This document shows, piece by piece, positions 5,876-6,030 of a stretch of DNA of 6,030 bases. Position 1 is the stretch's first letter. Each line of letters starts with the position of its first letter. The DNA lies in the NCBI GenBank assembly GCA_002167605.1, contig NHCT01000010.1:65630-71659 (forward strand), written 5' to 3'. A model generated the notes under the pieces. That model had not been told where the DNA came from. It saw nothing but the letters and a program-made list of their open reading frames with translations, and searched no databases. A program made the translations under genes and the position numbers. The stretch is from Verrucomicrobia bacterium TMED40 (GTDB lineage Bacteria; Verrucomicrobiota; Verrucomicrobiia; Opitutales; Seribacteraceae).

Positions 5876-6030
5876 ATGAAGGTAAGGACGCAAACCACTT
5901 ATTACGGAAGGGTCCAAGGAGTCGGTTTCCGTTGGCAGGTTTGCCGGGCAGTTGAGCCTTTCGAGGTGACTGGTTTCGTTCGAAACAAAAGCGACGGATC
6001 CGTTGAAACACTTTTGGAAGGCGAGACCCA
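5876..6030 (+). CDS. Acylphosphatase, 3' end cut by window edge
   Basis: The first 51 codons plus two bases of a small cytoplasmic enzyme that hydrolyses acyl phosphates (family length about 90 residues). The family signatures are both present: YGRVQGVGFRW (10-20), with the phosphate-binding loop and catalytic Arg19, and GFVRNKSDGSVE (33-44), with catalytic Asn37. The ATG at 5876 is the natural start because the first beta strand (residues 2-10) follows directly. No Shine-Dalgarno is obvious in the AT-rich sequence before it. The gene is divergent from the hypothetical gene. The reading frame is open to the window end, so the last part of the domain is not visible. Confidence 0.93.
   Translation, partial: MKVRTQTTYYGRVQGVGFRWQVCRAVEPFEVTGFVRNKSDGSVETLLEGET

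Overview
The window looks like chromosomal DNA from a bacterium of the PVC group, most likely Verrucomicrobiota (Opitutae-like). This placement is an inference from gene content: an exported formylglycine-type sulfatase, a secreted PQQ-like beta-propeller protein starting with the WPNWLGP-type motif common in Planctomycetota and Verrucomicrobiota, an exported DUF362-type protein, and an acylphosphatase. No rRNA, tRNA, CRISPR array, insertion sequence or prophage gene is visible.

Layout. (1) Positions 1-117 are a leader or the tail of an unseen upstream gene, with two inverted repeats. (2) Positions 118-2507, + strand: an exported, divergent DUF362 protein is followed by an exported PQQ-like beta-propeller protein. 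Stop and start share one base (TAATG), so this is a tightly coupled gene pair. (3) Positions 2504-4919, - strand: a sulfatase is followed after 10 bases by a D-2-hydroxyacid (glycerate/hydroxypyruvate type) dehydrogenase. The pair converges on the first pair, and the two final stop codons overlap in the palindrome CTAG. (4) Positions 4920-5086 are the sulfatase leader plus a clear intrinsic terminator serving the next gene. (5) Positions 5087-5761, - strand: an unrecognised, acidic, tryptophan-rich, probably cytoplasmic protein. (6) Positions 5762-5875: an AT-rich divergent promoter region. (7) Position 5876 to the end, + strand: the first 51 codons of an acylphosphatase, cut by the window edge.

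How the genes may work together. Both pairs are arranged as two-gene operons. The sulfatase would act outside the cytoplasm, removing sulfate esters from a carbohydrate or small organosulfate. The dehydrogenase would act in the cytoplasm on a 2-keto or 2-hydroxy acid such as hydroxypyruvate/glycerate. A metabolic link between them is inferred from co-transcription only. The DUF362 and propeller proteins both carry export signals and may act together in the periplasm; neither has a known substrate. The most novel items are the DUF362-like protein, which lacks the family's usual Lys/His/Asn signature residues, and the unrecognised protein at 5087-5761. I see no strong evidence for a defence system or other large novel system here.
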